Shown piece by piece: positions 1 through 8,536 of a stretch of DNA of 38,597 nt; position 1 is the stretch's first letter; each line of letters starts with the position of its first letter. The position numbers and the translations under genes are program-made. The notes below the pieces were generated by a model. The model ran no database searches. It was not told where the DNA came from and saw only the letters and a list, made by a program, of their open reading frames with translations. Location of the stretch: the NCBI RefSeq assembly GCF_013912065.1, contig NZ_JACESA010000022.1, forward strand, positions 1 through 38,597, in the 5' to 3' direction. Origin of the DNA: Brevundimonas sp. (lineage in GTDB: Bacteria; Pseudomonadota; Alphaproteobacteria; Caulobacterales; Caulobacteraceae).

Positions 1-1
1 A

Positions 2-157
2 TGCGAGACTCGCACGCCATCCGGGGCGCCGATCGCTTTCGATCACGCCCATCTGACATCGGAAGGGGCGCGTCATGTCGCCGCCAGGATTTCCGAACAG
101 CACCCCGAACTAAGCTCCCTGCTTTCCGACCCTCGCGATAAGCACCATCTTAGATGA
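2..157 (+). CDS. Acyltransferase C-terminal fragment (cut by window edge)
   Basis: This is a partial reading frame entering from the left edge. It ends in a TGA at 155-157 and encodes 51 residues identical to the C terminus of the full acyltransferase on the opposite strand (250-2178). It includes the D-x-x-H block of an SGNH hydrolase (DHAHLTSEG). One codon differs, AGG instead of CGG for the same Arg. If the inverted repeat is real, a second acyltransferase gene lies to the left of the window, convergent with the first. If the repeat is an assembly fold-back, this fragment does not exist in the genome. Confidence 0.5.
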   Translation, partial: CETRTPSGAPIAFDHAHLTSEGARHVAARISEQHPELSSLLSDPRDKHHLR

Positions 158-249
158 GTCCGGCAGGTATCCGTTACGGCCCGCGACTTGCCGGCTGAGG
201 GGAGGGCTAGCCTACAGTCGTCGCGAGCCGTAACGGATACCTGCCGGAC
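158..249. terminator. Long hairpin between convergent acyltransferase ends
   Basis: The inner ends of the inverted repeat (158-180 and 227-249) form a perfect stem beyond both stop codons. An RNA read from either strand would fold here. There is no T tract, so intrinsic termination is uncertain. The centre also contains the short palindrome GGCTAGCC at 205-212. Confidence 0.4.
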
Positions 250-2178
250 TCATCTAAGATGGTGCTTATCGCGAGGGTCGGAAAGCAGGGAGCTTAGTTC
301 GGGGTGCTGTTCGGAAATCCGGGCGGCGACATGACGCGCCCCTTCCGATGTCAGATGGGCGTGATCGAAAGCGATCGGCGCCCCGGATGGCGTGCGAGTC
401 TCGCATCGATCTGCGACGCACAATGCCCTCTGCTGTGAGAGATAGACGGCGCCCGCGTCGACGACGGCGTCCCGCATGGCGCTTTCCAGAACACGCGACT
501 GCGCGCGCTGGAAGCGGTCGACCGAAAAGCCGTCGCCGATCCAGGACCGTCGCGCCAGCACGGCGGGGAGCGCGTCCGAATATTCCAGGGAGGGGCCGAT
601 GACGATCACGGTCTGGCCGTCCTGTCTCAGGCGGGCGATGCTTTCGATCAGCTGGGGAATATCCTGCTCGACCCAGCGACCGCCCAGGATGACCGCCTGG
701 TAGCGGTGGGTGGCGAGACGTTCGTAGATCATATCGATCATCGGGCGGCAGTAGGGCCGACCCAATGCATAGGTTTCGAGGGGCGTGCAGCCGGCGGCGG
801 TCGCCTGAACGAAATTCACCGTCGGAAAGGCGGCGCGCAGACCAGGCAGCAGATAGGCGAGATAGCTGTCGCCGAAGGCCAGCACATTCGGCCTGTCAGG
901 CTTGTCGCTGAGGCAGACGGCGGGGTTCAACCGGTCGCGTGGCGAGACGTCGGTCAGGAAGCAGACGTCGCGCGACACCTCCGCCCGACTTTCGGGACGT
1001 TGATCATAGTCCAGATAGGCCAGATCCTGCCGGGCTTCTGGCTTTTGCAGCAACAGGCTGGCGTCCGACAACCGCGACAGCGCCGGCCCTGTCGCGGCGA
1101 CCGCCACCAGGCAGGCCAGGGCGCCGGCCAGCAGCCGATGCGTCGAAAGCCGGCTCCAGAAGCCTGTGCGGAACGGGGTTTCGACCCAGCGATAGGAGGC
1201 TATGGACAGCGCCAGGCACACGATGGCGCAGCCCGCCAGTCCTCCGAGGCCCAGGTCCTCTCCCAGGAATTGCCTGGCGATCACGGCGACCGGCCAGTGC
1301 CAGAGATAGAGAGAATAGGAGATTTTCCCCAGGCTCCGAGGAAGAGCCGAGCCGAGGACGGCGCCGAAGCGCGTGCCGGCTCCATAGGCGATCACCAATG
1401 CCGTCCCCAGGCAGGGCGGGAGGGCGTTGAGGCCGGGGAAGCTTGAGGCGGCGTCCAGGGCGGCCACGCTGTAAAAGATCAGCGCCAGGCCAAACAGGCT
1501 CAGCGCTTCCCGAACCCCTCGATGAGTCACCACCGGGAAACCGCCCAAGGCCACCACCGCGCCGATCCCCAGCTCCCAGGCCCGGGGGGGGAACATATAG
1601 AAGGCGATCTTGGATTGGTCAGTTTCGAGCAGATAGATGCTAAGCGCCAGCGACAATACGATGGAGAGCCACACTAGGAAGGCCGCGCTCCGGGGCGCGA
1701 ACCGAAGGACAAGGCCCAACAGCAGCGGGTAGACGATATAGAACTGCTCCTCGACCGCCAGCGACCATGTGTGAAGCAGCATCTGGGTGTCGGACGCGGG
1801 GTCGAAATAGAAGAACTCCCGGCCGAAATAGAAGTTGGACAGGAAGGCCGCCACGAAGGGAATGCTGCGACCCAAGGCCCTGATGTCCAAGGGGCTCAGG
1901 AGGATCGGAGCCAGCAAGACGAGTATGGCGATCAGGAAAAACAGCGCCGGCAGAATCCGCAGCGCGCGGCGGCGGTAGAAGTCCGAGATCGAAAACCGGC
2001 CTTGGGCGAACTGGCGCTGAAGGATGGAGGTGATCAGATAGCCGGATATGACGAAGAAGACATCGACCCCGACGAAGCCGCCGGACAGGGCTGTCACACC
2101 GAAATGGTAGAGTACGACGGCGAGCACGGCTATGGCGCGCAGCCCATCGATGTCGGACCGATAAGCGACTGGCGACAA
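250..2178 (-). CDS. Membrane O-acyltransferase with SGNH domain (OafA/YrhL type)
   Basis: About 642 residues. The N-terminal half is an acyltransferase-3 domain with roughly ten membrane segments. It opens with DIDGLRAIAVLAVVLYHFG, carrying the usual catalytic His near residue 25, and includes FVGVDVFFVISGYLI and the WSLAVEEQFY block. The C-terminal 200 residues form a periplasmic SGNH domain with the nucleophile block FGDSYLAYL and the terminal DHAHLTSEG block. Such proteins move acetyl or similar groups from the cytoplasmic side and attach them to surface glycans. I chose the TTG at 2176-2178 because a GGGGGGA ribosome site sits about seven bases upstream and the domain begins directly after it. 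Longer starts would run into the divergent glycosyltransferase. The acceptor glycan cannot be read from the sequence, but the neighbours suggest an exopolysaccharide. Confidence 0.9.
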   Translation of the reverse strand: MSPVAYRSDIDGLRAIAVLAVVLYHFGVTALSGGFVGVDVFFVISGYLITSILQRQFAQGRFSISDFYRRRALRILPALFFLIAILVLLAPILLSPLDIRALGRSIPFVAAFLSNFYFGREFFYFDPASDTQMLLHTWSLAVEEQFYIVYPLLLGLVLRFAPRSAAFLVWLSIVLSLALSIYLLETDQSKIAFYMFPPRAWELGIGAVVALGGFPVVTHRGVREALSLFGLALIFYSVAALDAASSFPGLNALPPCLGTALVIAYGAGTRFGAVLGSALPRSLGKISYSLYLWHWPVAVIARQFLGEDLGLGGLAGCAIVCLALSIASYRWVETPFRTGFWSRLSTHRLLAGALACLVAVAATGPALSRLSDASLLLQKPEARQDLAYLDYDQRPESRAEVSRDVCFLTDVSPRDRLNPAVCLSDKPDRPNVLAFGDSYLAYLLPGLRAAFPTVNFVQATAAGCTPLETYALGRPYCRPMIDMIYERLATHRYQAVILGGRWVEQDIPQLIESIARLRQDGQTVIVIGPSLEYSDALPAVLARRSWIGDGFSVDRFQRAQSRVLESAMRDAVVDAGAVYLSQQRALCVADRCETRTPSGAPIAFDHAHLTSEGARHVAARISEQHPELSSLLSDPRDKHHLR

Positions 2179-2320
2179 ACTAGATCCCCCCAAAGATGAG
2201 CTTAAATACCTGCTTGTCGCGCGTTGTGAAATATTCCTCGTGGCCAAGGATGGGGTGTCTGAAAAGCTCCGGTCGTGCGAAGAGGACGTCGCATTGGCCG
2301 CGGGCGGGGTACGGAGGCAT

Positions 2321-3370
2321 ATGTCTATGAACGGGCGGGTTTCGGACGCCTCCGGGGACAGTGTCGGCCCCAGGATCACCGTCGGCGTCAAGGCGCTGAA
2401 CGAGGAACGACATATAGCGGCCGCCTTGACCAGCGCCTTGGCTGCGGTGGAGCCGTTTGGAGGAGAGGTGGTTCTGGCCGACAGCGGCTCGACGGACCGG
2501 ACCTTGGACATCGCCGCAGGCTTCCCCGTCCGCGTCGTGCAACTGGCGAATACGGCCGAGCGGTGCTGCGGCGCCGGGGCCCAACTGGCCTTCCAGCACG
2601 CCCAGGGCGACTATTTCTATCTGCTGGACGGCGACATGGTGCTGGATCCCGACTTCCTTCGGGCCGGCGTCGCCTTTCTGGACCAAAACCCTCGAGTGGC
2701 GGCTGTCGGCGGACGGGTGCGCGAAATGAACACCGAAGCGCATGAATTCCAGATCCGCGCGACGACCGTCGCCCGGGATCGGAACTGGCTGCCCGGCGTC
2801 GTGGACCGGCTGGACTGCGGCGGCCTTTATCGCACCGAGGCCGTGCGCCAGGTGGGCTGGTTCGCCGATAGAAACCTGCACGCCTTCGAAGAGTTCGAAC
2901 TGGCGGCCCGCCTTCGGGCGCGCGGCTGGACGCTGGCGCGGATCGATCATCCCGCCGTCGATCACTACGGCCACCAGATGGACGGGTACCGGCTTCTGTG
3001 GAAGCGGCTGAAGTCCGGCTATTCCGGCGCGCCGGGCGAGGTGCTGCGCGGCGCCCTGGCCCGCGCCCATATGCCGATCGTCCTGAAACGCCTCAGCCAT
3101 GTTCGGGTCGGCCTGGTGGTGGGCGGCTGGTGGCTGCTGCTTCTGGCCTGCCTCGTTACTGGCCGCTGGCTTGTGCTGTTGGGGCTGCTGATCGCGCCGC
3201 TCGCCTTCCTGACCTTCCGGAGGCGATCCCTGAGGCTGGGCCTCTATTCGCTGACGGCCTGGAACGTCAGCGCCCTCGGTCTTGTGTTGGGCCTCCTGCG
3301 TCCGCGCGTCGCTCCGGAAAGGCCGCTGGCGGCGCGGGACATGACGCAAACCGGGACCACCACCGTATGA
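2321..3370 (+). CDS. Family 2 glycosyltransferase, membrane-anchored
   Basis: About 349 residues. A GT-A fold begins near residue 18 (RITVGVKALNEERHI). It is followed by the nucleotide-sugar segment VLADSGSTDRT near 51-61 and the metal-binding DGD at about 103-105 (YLLDGDMVLD). Two or three hydrophobic segments occupy roughly residues 262-330, so the enzyme should sit on the inner membrane with its active site in the cytoplasm. The GGAGG at 2313-2317 serves either ATG 2321 (short spacing) or ATG 2327 (better spacing). A further in-frame ATG at 2240 lacks a clear ribosome site. The stop overlaps the next gene's start by ATGA, so the two are translationally coupled. It probably adds one sugar to a lipid-linked repeat unit; donor and acceptor are unknown. 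Confidence 0.9.
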   Translation: MSMNGRVSDASGDSVGPRITVGVKALNEERHIAAALTSALAAVEPFGGEVVLADSGSTDRTLDIAAGFPVRVVQLANTAERCCGAGAQLAFQHAQGDYFYLLDGDMVLDPDFLRAGVAFLDQNPRVAAVGGRVREMNTEAHEFQIRATTVARDRNWLPGVVDRLDCGGLYRTEAVRQVGWFADRNLHAFEEFELAARLRARGWTLARIDHPAVDHYGHQMDGYRLLWKRLKSGYSGAPGEVLRGALARAHMPIVLKRLSHVRVGLVVGGWWLLLLACLVTGRWLVLLGLLIAPLAFLTFRRRSLRLGLYSLTAWNVSALGLVLGLLRPRVAPERPLAARDMTQTGTTTV

Positions 3371-4710
3371 CCACCGACCGAGCGGCGCTGGTCGGACGCT
3401 TCCTATGGTCACTCGGCAATTTCGCCTCCTCGTTCGGGCTGAGGTTCGTCTCGAACGTCATCCTGACGCGGCTGCTGGATCCGGCGGTGTTCGGGGTGAT
3501 GGTCATCGTCAACGCGATGCGGCTGGGCATCGAACTTCTGACCGATGTCGGCATCGAGCAGAACATCGTCCGGCATAGGGAGGGCGCCGAGCACGCCTTT
3601 TTCAACACCGCCTGGACGATGCAGATCATCCGCGGCTTCTGCCTGACGTCCCTGTTTCTGGCCCTGTCTCCAATGCTGGCCGGCTTCTACGAGGTCGACA
3701 CCCGCATCTTCCTGGCCATCGCCTTCGCCCCCCTGCTGACCTCGCTGCATTCGACGTCCGTATTCCTGGCGGTCAAGAATCTGGAGGTGAAGCGGCGAAC
3801 CCTGTTCGAATTCTCCGCCGAACTGGCCGGTTTCATCGTCACCCTTTGCCTCGTTCTGGCCATGCCGAACGTCTGGGGCCTGCTGACCGGAACATTGTGC
3901 GCGATCGCCATCCGGTCGATGCTCAGCTATCGCCTGCCCCATCCGGGCCATCGGCTGATGATCGACCGGGGCTACGCCAGACAGATCCTGAAGTTCGGAG
4001 GCTGGATCATGGTGTCGTCGGTCATCATTTTCGCCGCCTCGAATCTCGACCGTCTGACCTTGGGCAAGATCGCGCCCCTGGCCCTGGTCGGCATCTACGG
4101 CCTGGCCCGGACCATGGCGGACATACCGGCCTTGATGGCCCGTCGGCTGGGCTATCAGATCATCTTCCCCATGCTCGCCGACGCCAAGTCTCGCGGCGAT
4201 GAAGCCATGGTCGGAAGCGTCTCGCCGGCGCGAATGAAGCTGGTCCTCCTCGCTGCTGCGGTCATCGGCCTGGGCGTCGGGTGCGCGGACTGGGCGGTCT
4301 TCATCCTGTATGACAGCCGTTATGCGGACGCCGGCTGGATGCTGTCCCTGCTGCTGTTCGGAACCTGGTTCTCCGTATTGTCGAACTTCAACGAAGCCCT
4401 GCTGATGGGGGCGGGACGCCCGGCCTACGAGACCGGCGCCAATGTCGTCCGGTTCGCCGTTCTGGCCGCCGGCCTTTGGTCCGGCTATCTCTGGGCAGGC
4501 GTCGCGGGCGCTATCGCGGCCATCGTAACGGCTGAAGTGGGACGTTATCTCTTCGTGGCCCATGGCCAGCGCCGCGAGCACCTCTCCTTTTTCCGTCAGG
4601 ACGCTCTGGCGACCCTCGCCCTGTTGGCGGTCGTCGGCGTTTGGGTCGGCGCCCGGCTCCTGCTGGGGCTTGGCGACCCTTGGCGGATGATGCTGACGGG
4701 TTTGAAATGA
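3367..4710 (+). CDS. Wzx-type polysaccharide flippase
   Basis: About 447 residues, almost entirely hydrophobic, with 12 or more predicted membrane helices. It has the look of the oligosaccharide translocase branch of the MOP superfamily. The N terminus, with SNVILTRLLDPAVFGVMVIV, is typical: the first helix is followed by the conserved LxRLLxPxxFG turn. Its expected job is to flip undecaprenyl-linked glycan repeat units across the inner membrane. The ATG at 3367 overlaps the upstream glycosyltransferase stop (ATGA), and the next gene begins 10 bases after the stop, so all three are one operon. No Wzy polymerase or Wza/Wzc export genes lie in the window, so the rest of the pathway is elsewhere. 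In Caulobacter a flippase of this class (HfsF) serves holdfast, but this one cannot be assigned to holdfast from sequence alone. Confidence 0.88.
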   Translation: MTTDRAALVGRFLWSLGNFASSFGLRFVSNVILTRLLDPAVFGVMVIVNAMRLGIELLTDVGIEQNIVRHREGAEHAFFNTAWTMQIIRGFCLTSLFLALSPMLAGFYEVDTRIFLAIAFAPLLTSLHSTSVFLAVKNLEVKRRTLFEFSAELAGFIVTLCLVLAMPNVWGLLTGTLCAIAIRSMLSYRLPHPGHRLMIDRGYARQILKFGGWIMVSSVIIFAASNLDRLTLGKIAPLALVGIYGLARTMADIPALMARRLGYQIIFPMLADAKSRGDEAMVGSVSPARMKLVLLAAAVIGLGVGCADWAVFILYDSRYADAGWMLSLLLFGTWFSVLSNFNEALLMGAGRPAYETGANVVRFAVLAAGLWSGYLWAGVAGAIAAIVTAEVGRYLFVAHGQRREHLSFFRQDALATLALLAVVGVWVGARLLLGLGDPWRMMLTGLK

Positions 4711-4720
4711 GCCGGATTCG

Positions 4721-5893
4721 ATGACCACCGAACGCAAGCGCATCCTCATCGTCCAGTACGCGGGCGACTACCGCGAGGCCTATCACCGGCTCCAGGCGAC
4801 CGGCGCGGAGACCTACTACGGTCACCGCTATGTGCTGGAACAGCTCGAGGGGCTTCAACGCGATCACGGCGAGGTGGCCATGGTCTGCTGCCTGTCGCCC
4901 GAGGCCTATCACGAGACGCTGCCGAACGGCCTGACCGTCATCGGCGCCAAGGCGCACCCGAAGAAGCAGGCCGGCCGCATCAAACAGATTATGGCCGACT
5001 GGAACCCCACGCACCTGGTCGTCCTGGGTCCCTTGACGGCGCTGATCCGCTGGGGCGTGGCGACGAACCGCAAGGTTCTGTGCCAGTTCGCGGATTCTTT
5101 CGATATCCATCCCCTGATGCGGATTCTGAAGTACGGACGTCTCGCGTCCCTACTCAACGGCCCGGGGGTGGATTGGATTTCGAACCACGGCGTCAACGCC
5201 TGTCGCTCCTTGGCGCGGATCGGCGTCAAACCGGACAAGCTGCTGGCTTGGGACTGGCCCTATGTTCGGCGACCGGACCAGACGGCGGTGCGAACCTTGG
5301 GCGCGGGGCCGCACAGTCTGCTGTACGTCGGCACGATCCAGCCCAAGAAGGGCGTGGGAGACGCCATAGGCGCAGTCGCGGAACTGAAGCGGCGCGGCGT
5401 CGATGTGACGCTGAAGATCGCCGGGGGAGGGCAGGTGGCCGCCTTCGAAACCATGGCGACGGAGCTCGATGTGGCGGATCGGGTCGACTTCCTGGGGCTG
5501 ATCCCCAACACGGCCGTGTTCGACGCCATGCAGGCGGCGACGGCTGTGGTCGTGCCCAGTCGCCATGACTATCCCGAAGGCCTGCCGTTGACCATCTACG
5601 AATCGCTGTGCGCCCGCACGCCCATCGTGGCTTCGGACCATCCGATGTTCGCCGGCCATCTGGTCGATCGCCAGACCGCCATGGTCTTCCCCGCGGGCCG
5701 GCCGCAGGCCATGGCCGACAGCATCCAGGCCCTGCTGACGGATCCCGCCCTTTACGCCGCGATCTCGGAGGCGACGCTTTCGGCCTGGGAGCGGATGCAG
5801 AACCCTGTCAAATGGGGCGACGTGCTGCGCCGGTGGGTCGAGGACACGGCCGAGGACCGCAAGTGGTTCTCGGCCAACCGCGTCAAACTTTAA
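4721..5893 (+). CDS. Family 4 (GT-B) glycosyltransferase
   Basis: 390 residues. The N-terminal half has a Rossmann-like start (RILIVQYAGDYREAY). The C-terminal half carries the GT1/GT4 signature: SLLYVGTIQPKKGV near 200-215, and the E-x7-E motif at residues 286 and 294 (EGLPLTIYE) followed by SLCARTPIVASD, which binds the nucleotide sugar. It is a retaining cytoplasmic glycosyltransferase. The gene starts 10 bases after the flippase stop, so it belongs to the same transcript, and it probably extends the same lipid-linked glycan. The ribosome site is weak (GAGCCGGA), consistent with coupling to the upstream gene. Confidence 0.9.
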   Translation: MTTERKRILIVQYAGDYREAYHRLQATGAETYYGHRYVLEQLEGLQRDHGEVAMVCCLSPEAYHETLPNGLTVIGAKAHPKKQAGRIKQIMADWNPTHLVVLGPLTALIRWGVATNRKVLCQFADSFDIHPLMRILKYGRLASLLNGPGVDWISNHGVNACRSLARIGVKPDKLLAWDWPYVRRPDQTAVRTLGAGPHSLLYVGTIQPKKGVGDAIGAVAELKRRGVDVTLKIAGGGQVAAFETMATELDVADRVDFLGLIPNTAVFDAMQAATAVVVPSRHDYPEGLPLTIYESLCARTPIVASDHPMFAGHLVDRQTAMVFPAGRPQAMADSIQALLTDPALYAAISEATLSAWERMQNPVKWGDVLRRWVEDTAEDRKWFSANRVKL

Positions 5894-5916
5894 CTGCGTC
5901 AGGAAAGTGAGCGGAC

Positions 5917-6561
5917 ATGGAACTGATCATCGGACCCCGCACCTATTCGACCTGGTCCCTGCGGGGTTGGCTCGTGATGAAGCGGACCTGGGCGGACTTC
6001 GCCGTGATCGACGCGCGCTACGAGACCGAGGCGCAGAAGGCGGCGCTGCGGGAAATTTCGCCGTCCGGGTTCGTCCCCGTCCTGAAGGTGGACGGCGAGC
6101 TCATCTGGGACACCCTGGCCATCGCCGAATGGGCGAACGAACATTATCCCGAGGCTCGCATGTGGCCCGCCGATCCGATGGTTCGCGCCCTGGCCCGGTC
6201 GGCGACGGCCGAGATGCATTCGGGCTTTTCGGCGTTGCGGACCTTCTGCGGCACGGGGCCGAACCGGCCGATGGTGGGCGACGCCCGTTCCGAGACTCCG
6301 TCCGACCCCGCCCTGGATCGCGATCTGGCTCGGCTGGTGACCCTGTTCGGCCAGATGCGGCGCCGGTTCGGGGCGGACGGACCCTGGCTGTTCGGCGACT
6401 GGTCGATCGCCGACGCCTTCTTCACGCCGGTGGCCGCGCGCCTGCGCCATTTCCAGGTCGATCTGGCCGATCACGGCGACGATGGAACCGCCTCGACCTA
6501 TATGGCCGCCCTCCTGGCCCAGCCCGATTTCCGTCTCTGGGAAACCCAGGCCGGGGCTTAA
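5917..6561 (+). CDS. Glutathione S-transferase family protein
   Basis: 214 residues, the normal length for a cytosolic GST. The N-terminal thioredoxin-like domain begins MELIIGPRTYSTWSLRGW, where the YSxWSLR segment supplies the glutathione-activating Ser or Tyr region. It continues to SGFVPVLKVDGE (the cis-Pro loop) and DTLAIAEWANEHYP. The C-terminal half is the all-helical GST domain with FGDWSIADAFF. An AGGAAAG ribosome site precedes the ATG. It follows the family-4 glycosyltransferase by 23 bases on the same strand and may be co-transcribed, but nothing links it functionally to polysaccharide synthesis. The substrate is unknown. Confidence 0.88.
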   Translation: MELIIGPRTYSTWSLRGWLVMKRTWADFAVIDARYETEAQKAALREISPSGFVPVLKVDGELIWDTLAIAEWANEHYPEARMWPADPMVRALARSATAEMHSGFSALRTFCGTGPNRPMVGDARSETPSDPALDRDLARLVTLFGQMRRRFGADGPWLFGDWSIADAFFTPVAARLRHFQVDLADHGDDGTASTYMAALLAQPDFRLWETQAGA

Positions 6562-6655
6562 CGCACAAGAAACCAATCCCGCGCACCCTGCATTAAGCTG
6601 ACGTCGTTATCCGTGGATCACACACGGAACCGATGTTCCGCCGGGAGGAAGACAA

Positions 6656-6805
6656 ATGCGTGCTTCGGCTATCGATACGACCCCGGCCGAGAAGGCTCCG
6701 GTCAAGGTTGTCCCGTCGCGACTGATCAATCCGGTGACGGGCTACGGCCTCGCCGCCGTCGTCAGCGCCGCCTTCTGGGCGGTGCTGCTTACCGCGATCT
6801 TCTAA
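6656..6805 (+). CDS. Small membrane peptide, 49 residues
   Basis: An ATG at 6656 is preceded by a strong GGGAGGA ribosome site at 6644-6650. The 49-residue product has a soluble N-terminal half containing VVPSRLINPVTGYG and a hydrophobic C terminus (LAAVVSAAFWAVLLTAIF) long enough for one membrane helix. It ends in TAA at 6803-6805, four bases before the convergent transglycosylase stop. I do not recognise the family. The good ribosome site and single C-terminal helix argue that it is a real small tail-anchored or inner-membrane peptide. Confidence 0.65.
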   Translation: MRASAIDTTPAEKAPVKVVPSRLINPVTGYGLAAVVSAAFWAVLLTAIF

Positions 6806-6809
6806 AGCC

Positions 6810-8489
6810 CTATTGTTCGCCGGCGACCGTGGTCGCCTGGGCGACCAGTACGGGTTCGGCGACGGGGGCCGGCGGGACATAGTCCAGCGCGATCGGGACC
6901 CGTTGCGCGCCTGACGCCAGGGCGTCCAGGGTGTTCAGCGGCCCGCCGAACATGCGCTGGTAGATCCAGTAGCTGGCCACGACCTTTTCCACATAGTCGC
7001 GTGCCTGGGGCACGTCGATCGTCTCGATCAGCAGCAGCGGATCGGCGTCCGGCCCCAGTTTGCGCACCGCCGCCAGCATCGGCCCCGGTCCAGCGTTGTA
7101 CGAGGCCACGGCCCGCAGCAGGTCGCCCTGGAAGGCCGGCAGTTGCAGCATCCGGTTTATATAGGCCTGACCCAGCCGCATGTTGACGGCGGGGACCAGC
7201 AGTTTGGTCGGATCGGTGACGAAGCTCCGGTCGCCGGTCATCTCGGCCGCCGTCGTCGGCATCACCTGCATCAGCCCATAGGCGCCGGCGCCCGAGCGGG
7301 CGTCCGGATGGAAGTCGGTCTCCTTGCGCGCCAGGGCGTAGACCAGGGCCTTCTCGATGACGAAGCCGCCTTCCGGCTCCAGCACCGGCATGGGGAAGCG
7401 GGTGGCGTCGATCCGCGTCGCCGCTTCTCCACTTCCCGGCATCATCACCCGCGCCAGCGCCGTCCACATCCGCGCGGCGTCGCCGACTGCGGTGCGCAGG
7501 CCCGAGCGCAGTTCGTTCTCGCCCTCGACGCGGCGCCCGACCTCGTAATAGGCGACGGTGCGCTTGGCGCGGGCGTCGCTCTGGACAAAGGCTTCCAGTT
7601 CGTTCGCCTCGACCCCGGCGCCCTCGGGCACATAGACGGCGTGCTGCAGGCGCGGCCCGGCCTGATAGGCGCGCGGACCCAGGTTCTCGATCACGGGATC
7701 TTCGCCCAGCTGCCGCAGGGCGATCTGGCCATAGAAGGTCGCCGGCCAATGGGCCGACAGGCGCAGATAGTCTCCGACCCGGTCCTGGCGTCCCGACCGG
7801 GCGGCGGCCCGGGCGGTCCAGAAGGCGGCGCCGGCGCGGACCCAGGGATCCTCGGTCGGATCATTGGCGACCCGTTCGAAGGCGGCGAAGGATTCATGGA
7901 ACTGGCCCAGCCGCCACTCGGCCAGGCCGACCGTCCACCAATCGCCGATCTCGCGGCCCATGGCCGAGGCCCCGGTCAGATCGTCATTATTATAGGCGAT
8001 GCGCGCGGCCTTCATCGGATCCACGTCGGGACCGCCGGCGACGGCGGAAACCACGCTGTTCCAGGTCCGGCCCAGCAGGCCGCCCGGCCTGACCGGTTCC
8101 GGCGCTCCGTCAGGACGGCGCCGCAGGGCCAGGGCGTAGACCCGGTCGGCGCAGGGCAGGTCGGAATAGGTCTCGAGCCAGGCGCTCAGTTCGTCATAGG
8201 TTGCGACGTGGTCGGGATGGAACAGACTTTCGAACTCGACCTGGCCCAGCAGCACCCGGTCCTGGGCCTGGCGGGCCGAAGCGCGGGCGGCGTCGAGATC
8301 GCCCCGTCTCAGGGCGTCGAAGGCGGTGGTGTAGGACAGGCGGTCCGCCGAACTCAAGGCCGTGGGGCGGACGGAACCCGACGCGGCGCCGGACATTCCC
8401 TCATAGGACGTCTCGGCCAGGACAGAGCCCGCCGAGGCGAGCGCGACAATCAGTGTCGAGGCAAGACATGCCCGGCGAAACAAATACAT
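6810..8489 (-). CDS. Soluble lytic murein transglycosylase
   Basis: 559 residues with a signal peptide (about residues 1-25, cleavage after SVLA). A helical superhelix region of about 330 residues precedes the SLT domain. The catalytic Glu is Glu390 in LARKETDF. It is followed by GAYGLMQVMPTTA and VASYNAGPGP, both hallmarks of family 1 lytic transglycosylases. The enzyme cuts peptidoglycan in the periplasm, forming 1,6-anhydro ends. The Ser usual after the catalytic Glu is Thr here, a common variant. The ribosome site is weak. It sits downstream of the uracil-DNA glycosylase on the same strand, with a strong hairpin between them, so it may have its own promoter. Confidence 0.92.
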   Translation of the reverse strand: MYLFRRACLASTLIVALASAGSVLAETSYEGMSGAASGSVRPTALSSADRLSYTTAFDALRRGDLDAARASARQAQDRVLLGQVEFESLFHPDHVATYDELSAWLETYSDLPCADRVYALALRRRPDGAPEPVRPGGLLGRTWNSVVSAVAGGPDVDPMKAARIAYNNDDLTGASAMGREIGDWWTVGLAEWRLGQFHESFAAFERVANDPTEDPWVRAGAAFWTARAAARSGRQDRVGDYLRLSAHWPATFYGQIALRQLGEDPVIENLGPRAYQAGPRLQHAVYVPEGAGVEANELEAFVQSDARAKRTVAYYEVGRRVEGENELRSGLRTAVGDAARMWTALARVMMPGSGEAATRIDATRFPMPVLEPEGGFVIEKALVYALARKETDFHPDARSGAGAYGLMQVMPTTAAEMTGDRSFVTDPTKLLVPAVNMRLGQAYINRMLQLPAFQGDLLRAVASYNAGPGPMLAAVRKLGPDADPLLLIETIDVPQARDYVEKVVASYWIYQRMFGGPLNTLDALASGAQRVPIALDYVPPAPVAEPVLVAQATTVAGEQ

Positions 8490-8536
8490 ACGCGGCGGCC
8501 CCGTTGGCGTCGCCCTGCCCGTTCTCGTCAGGCGGG

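Larger units (their letters stand above)
1..406. repeat. Large inverted repeat, 180-bp arms
   Basis: Positions 1-180 are the reverse complement of 227-406, with base i pairing with base 407-i. I found one mismatch, A86 against G321. The 46-bp centre (181-226) can extend the stem by a further six pairs after one mismatch (182-187 with 220-225). Each arm contains the last 51 codons of an acyltransferase plus 23 bp beyond its stop, so the two coding ends face each other. The single difference is synonymous: Arg AGG on the left, CGG on the right. This may be a real inverted duplication, a paralogue kept identical by gene conversion, or a fold-back assembly artefact at a contig edge. Confidence 0.93.

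Noticed and set aside
1-406. The inverted repeat as terminal repeats of an insertion sequence
   Set aside because: The arms are coding sequence of an acyltransferase, the centre is only 46 bp, and there is no transposase or target-site duplication.
2180-3412. A 410-codon minus-strand open frame opposite the family-2 glycosyltransferase
   Set aside because: The plus-strand frame has full glycosyltransferase motifs. The opposite frame has no recognisable domain and is an effect of GC-rich codon bias; the same holds for long antisense frames across ppdK, ileS, the M16 gene and ETF-QO.
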